From: Morella rubra
Lineage: Eukaryota > Streptophyta > Magnoliopsida > Fagales > Myricaceae
Length of the DNA stretch: 64,000 nt
Assembly (NCBI GenBank): GCA_003952965.2
Contig: CM025855.1
Location: 37,498,948-37,562,947, forward strand
Direction: 5' to 3'
The position numbers and the translations under genes are program-made. Shown here in pieces: positions 62,499-64,000 of the stretch. The notes beneath the pieces were generated by a model that worked only from the letters and a program-made list of their open reading frames with translations, ran no database searches and had not been told where the DNA came from. The first letter of the stretch is position 1; each line of letters begins with the position of its first letter.

Positions 62499-62925
62499 GG
62501 GACCCAGTGAAACTAGAGATATGCTGCTTTTCACGTTTTCAAGTGGTCTGGAACAAAACATGGAGTACGTAAGGTGGAGATAATGGATGGCGGTTTAGAC
62601 CTTCGAAATAAAGGTGACTAATTTGGAGCAGGATCGTGGAAACAGAACGTCCTCAGCTTGTGGATGCTTGAGTACCCAAAGAATCTGATTTAAGTAAAAT
62701 ATATTCTTCTAAAAATAAACGTTTGACTTTCAGTAGACAAATATTAAGATATGGCAAATTTATTTTCCCCATTCGTACTTAATCTCTCATCTTCTATGTT
62801 TCACTCGTCCAGTAGTACTCACATGTCAACGATAAGTCGGCAGAGAAGGAGGAGGAGGAGGAGGAAAAAGGAAACAAAAAATTGATATAAGAAGTTTCCA
62901 ATTGAAACGAGTCTGGAGATGTATA
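62499..62925. other. Spacer between peptide gene promoter and transketolase
   Basis: Contains a GGA repeat (about 62847-62865) and the likely 3' UTR of the transketolase-like gene. No gene seen. Confidence 0.45.
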
Positions 62926-63944
62926 TCAATGAACTTCCGAATGTTGATCTCCCAGGCCCCCTGCATGATTTATATCCCTATGCAGTAATGATTTCGCAAT
63001 TTTTGTGATGTTTTCTTCAGAGAAACCAAACTTCTTAAAAGTATCCAAATAAGCCCCACTGGATCCAAATTCCTTCACCCCAACCACCACACCATGGTCT
63101 CCCACGTATTCCCTCCAACCCATTGGTGAGGCAGCCTCAACACTAACACGCTTGGGAACGCTTGCTGGCAATACGTGCTCTTTGTACTCCTTTGGCTGCT
63201 GATCAAAAAGTCGCCAGCACACAAGTGAAACTACCCTTACTCGCCTCCCTTCTTTCCCTAACATCCTGGCACTCCCATCACAAAGGCATAGCTCGGATCC
63301 AGTCCCAATCAAAATCACTTCCGGCAAATCTTCTCCAGAATTATCACTTACAATGTATCCACCTCTTTCAACTTCACTTGCTGATGTTCCTTCCACGTGT
63401 GCTGCCACTTTTTGCCTCGACAGAGCAATAAGACTAGGAACATCTCGGTTTGCAACAGCCACTGTGTAGGCTCCAGCACACTCGTTGCCATCAGCAGGCC
63501 TAAAAACCAGAAGCCGGGGCACTGCTCGAAGGCCAGCAAGCCGTTCCACTGGCTGGTGAGTTGGGCCATCTTCTCCGAGACCAATGGAGTCATGCGTCAT
63601 GATATAGATGACTCCCGCATGACTTATAGCGGAGAGTCGGATGGAGTTCTTCATGTAGTCGGAATATGTAAGGAAAGTGGATGCAGATGGTATTAGACCG
63701 CTTCCATGTAATGCGAGACCATTAGATATTCCAGCCATTGCGTGCTCACGGACACCATATCTGATGTTACGTCCCCATGGGGAATTGGGCTGGCTGAAGT
63801 CTTTGTAATCATGGAGATATGCTTTGTAGAGGTTGCAAGGTCTGCACTTCCACCAATTAGTCCTGGAAGCACTTTGCTCAGCTGGTTTAAGCACTTCTCC
63901 GAGTACCCACGAGTAGCATCCACTGGTTCTGATGCAGAACACTT
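62926..63944 (-). pseudogene. Transketolase, 3' exon, with one-base frame break
   Basis: An exon starts at 63944 after a TTGTCACAG acceptor and runs to the stop at 62926; upstream exons lie beyond the window. The beginning reads [13 protein letters not shown] and [17 protein letters not shown]. From about 63832 the sense frame is shifted: [51 protein letters not shown] and VILIGTGSEL, all hallmarks of the transketolase pyrimidine-binding and C-terminal domains. One base appears to be lost within ACAAAG-CAT. Transketolase uses thiamine diphosphate in the Calvin and pentose phosphate cycles. The rest is well conserved, so a sequencing error is a serious alternative to a true pseudogene. Confidence 0.82.
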
Positions 63945-64000
63945 CTGTGACAATAAAAGACCGCTGTCAGAAGAAGTGAAAGACATCGATGATCACTGTC

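Noticed and set aside
63820..63845. Intron at the transketolase frame switch
   Set aside because: There is no GT-AG pair there, and sequence similarity is continuous on both sides.

Overview
The window is nuclear DNA from a flowering plant, very probably a woody eudicot. Genes are split by many short GT-AG introns, spacers are AT-rich, and the proteins are plant-specific (RLCK-VII kinase, ELF6-type demethylase, chloroplast GET3, NATA-type acetyltransferase). There are no bacterial operons, CRISPR arrays or phage genes. I rebuilt exon structures by hand from splice sites, reading frame and family similarity.

Layout: an unassigned direct repeat (1-1065); an OTU deubiquitinase (minus, 1971-8130, 10 coding exons); a 10-bp-TSD MITE (10322-10689); a PCRK-like cytoplasmic kinase (minus, 11285-13643); an ABCG half-transporter (plus, 16392-24523, 14 exons, one frame break); convergent to it a plastid GET3 ATPase (minus, 25642-31423) with a LINE in intron 9; a DNL zinc-finger protein (minus, 32336-34153); a foldback and MITE cluster (34796-36012); a Pack-MULE-like transposon carrying part of a PHD-finger gene (38701-40066); an intronless pseudokinase (minus, 41150-42493); a glycine-rich plastid protein resembling YELLOW LEAF 1 (plus, coding 44682-47149); an intronless NATA-type acetyltransferase (minus, 49188-49895); an ELF6-like H3K27 demethylase (minus, 50649-58770); a truncated LINE (59652-60122); a small cysteine-rich secreted peptide (minus, 62172-62408); and the 3' part of a transketolase with a frame break (62926 to the right edge).

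The genes do not form a pathway. They are unrelated housekeeping, immune-signalling and chromatin genes that happen to be neighbours. Three products (GET3, DNL protein, YELLOW LEAF 1-like) look organelle-directed. Two genes (ABCG, transketolase) each need exactly one extra base to be intact, both near short homopolymers. That may mean real decay or residual sequencing error.

The most striking item is the 1.37-kb Mutator-type element at 38701-40066. It has about 300-bp terminal inverted repeats, a perfect 9-bp target duplication and captured pieces of a host PHD-finger gene, including an exon end with its splice donor still attached.
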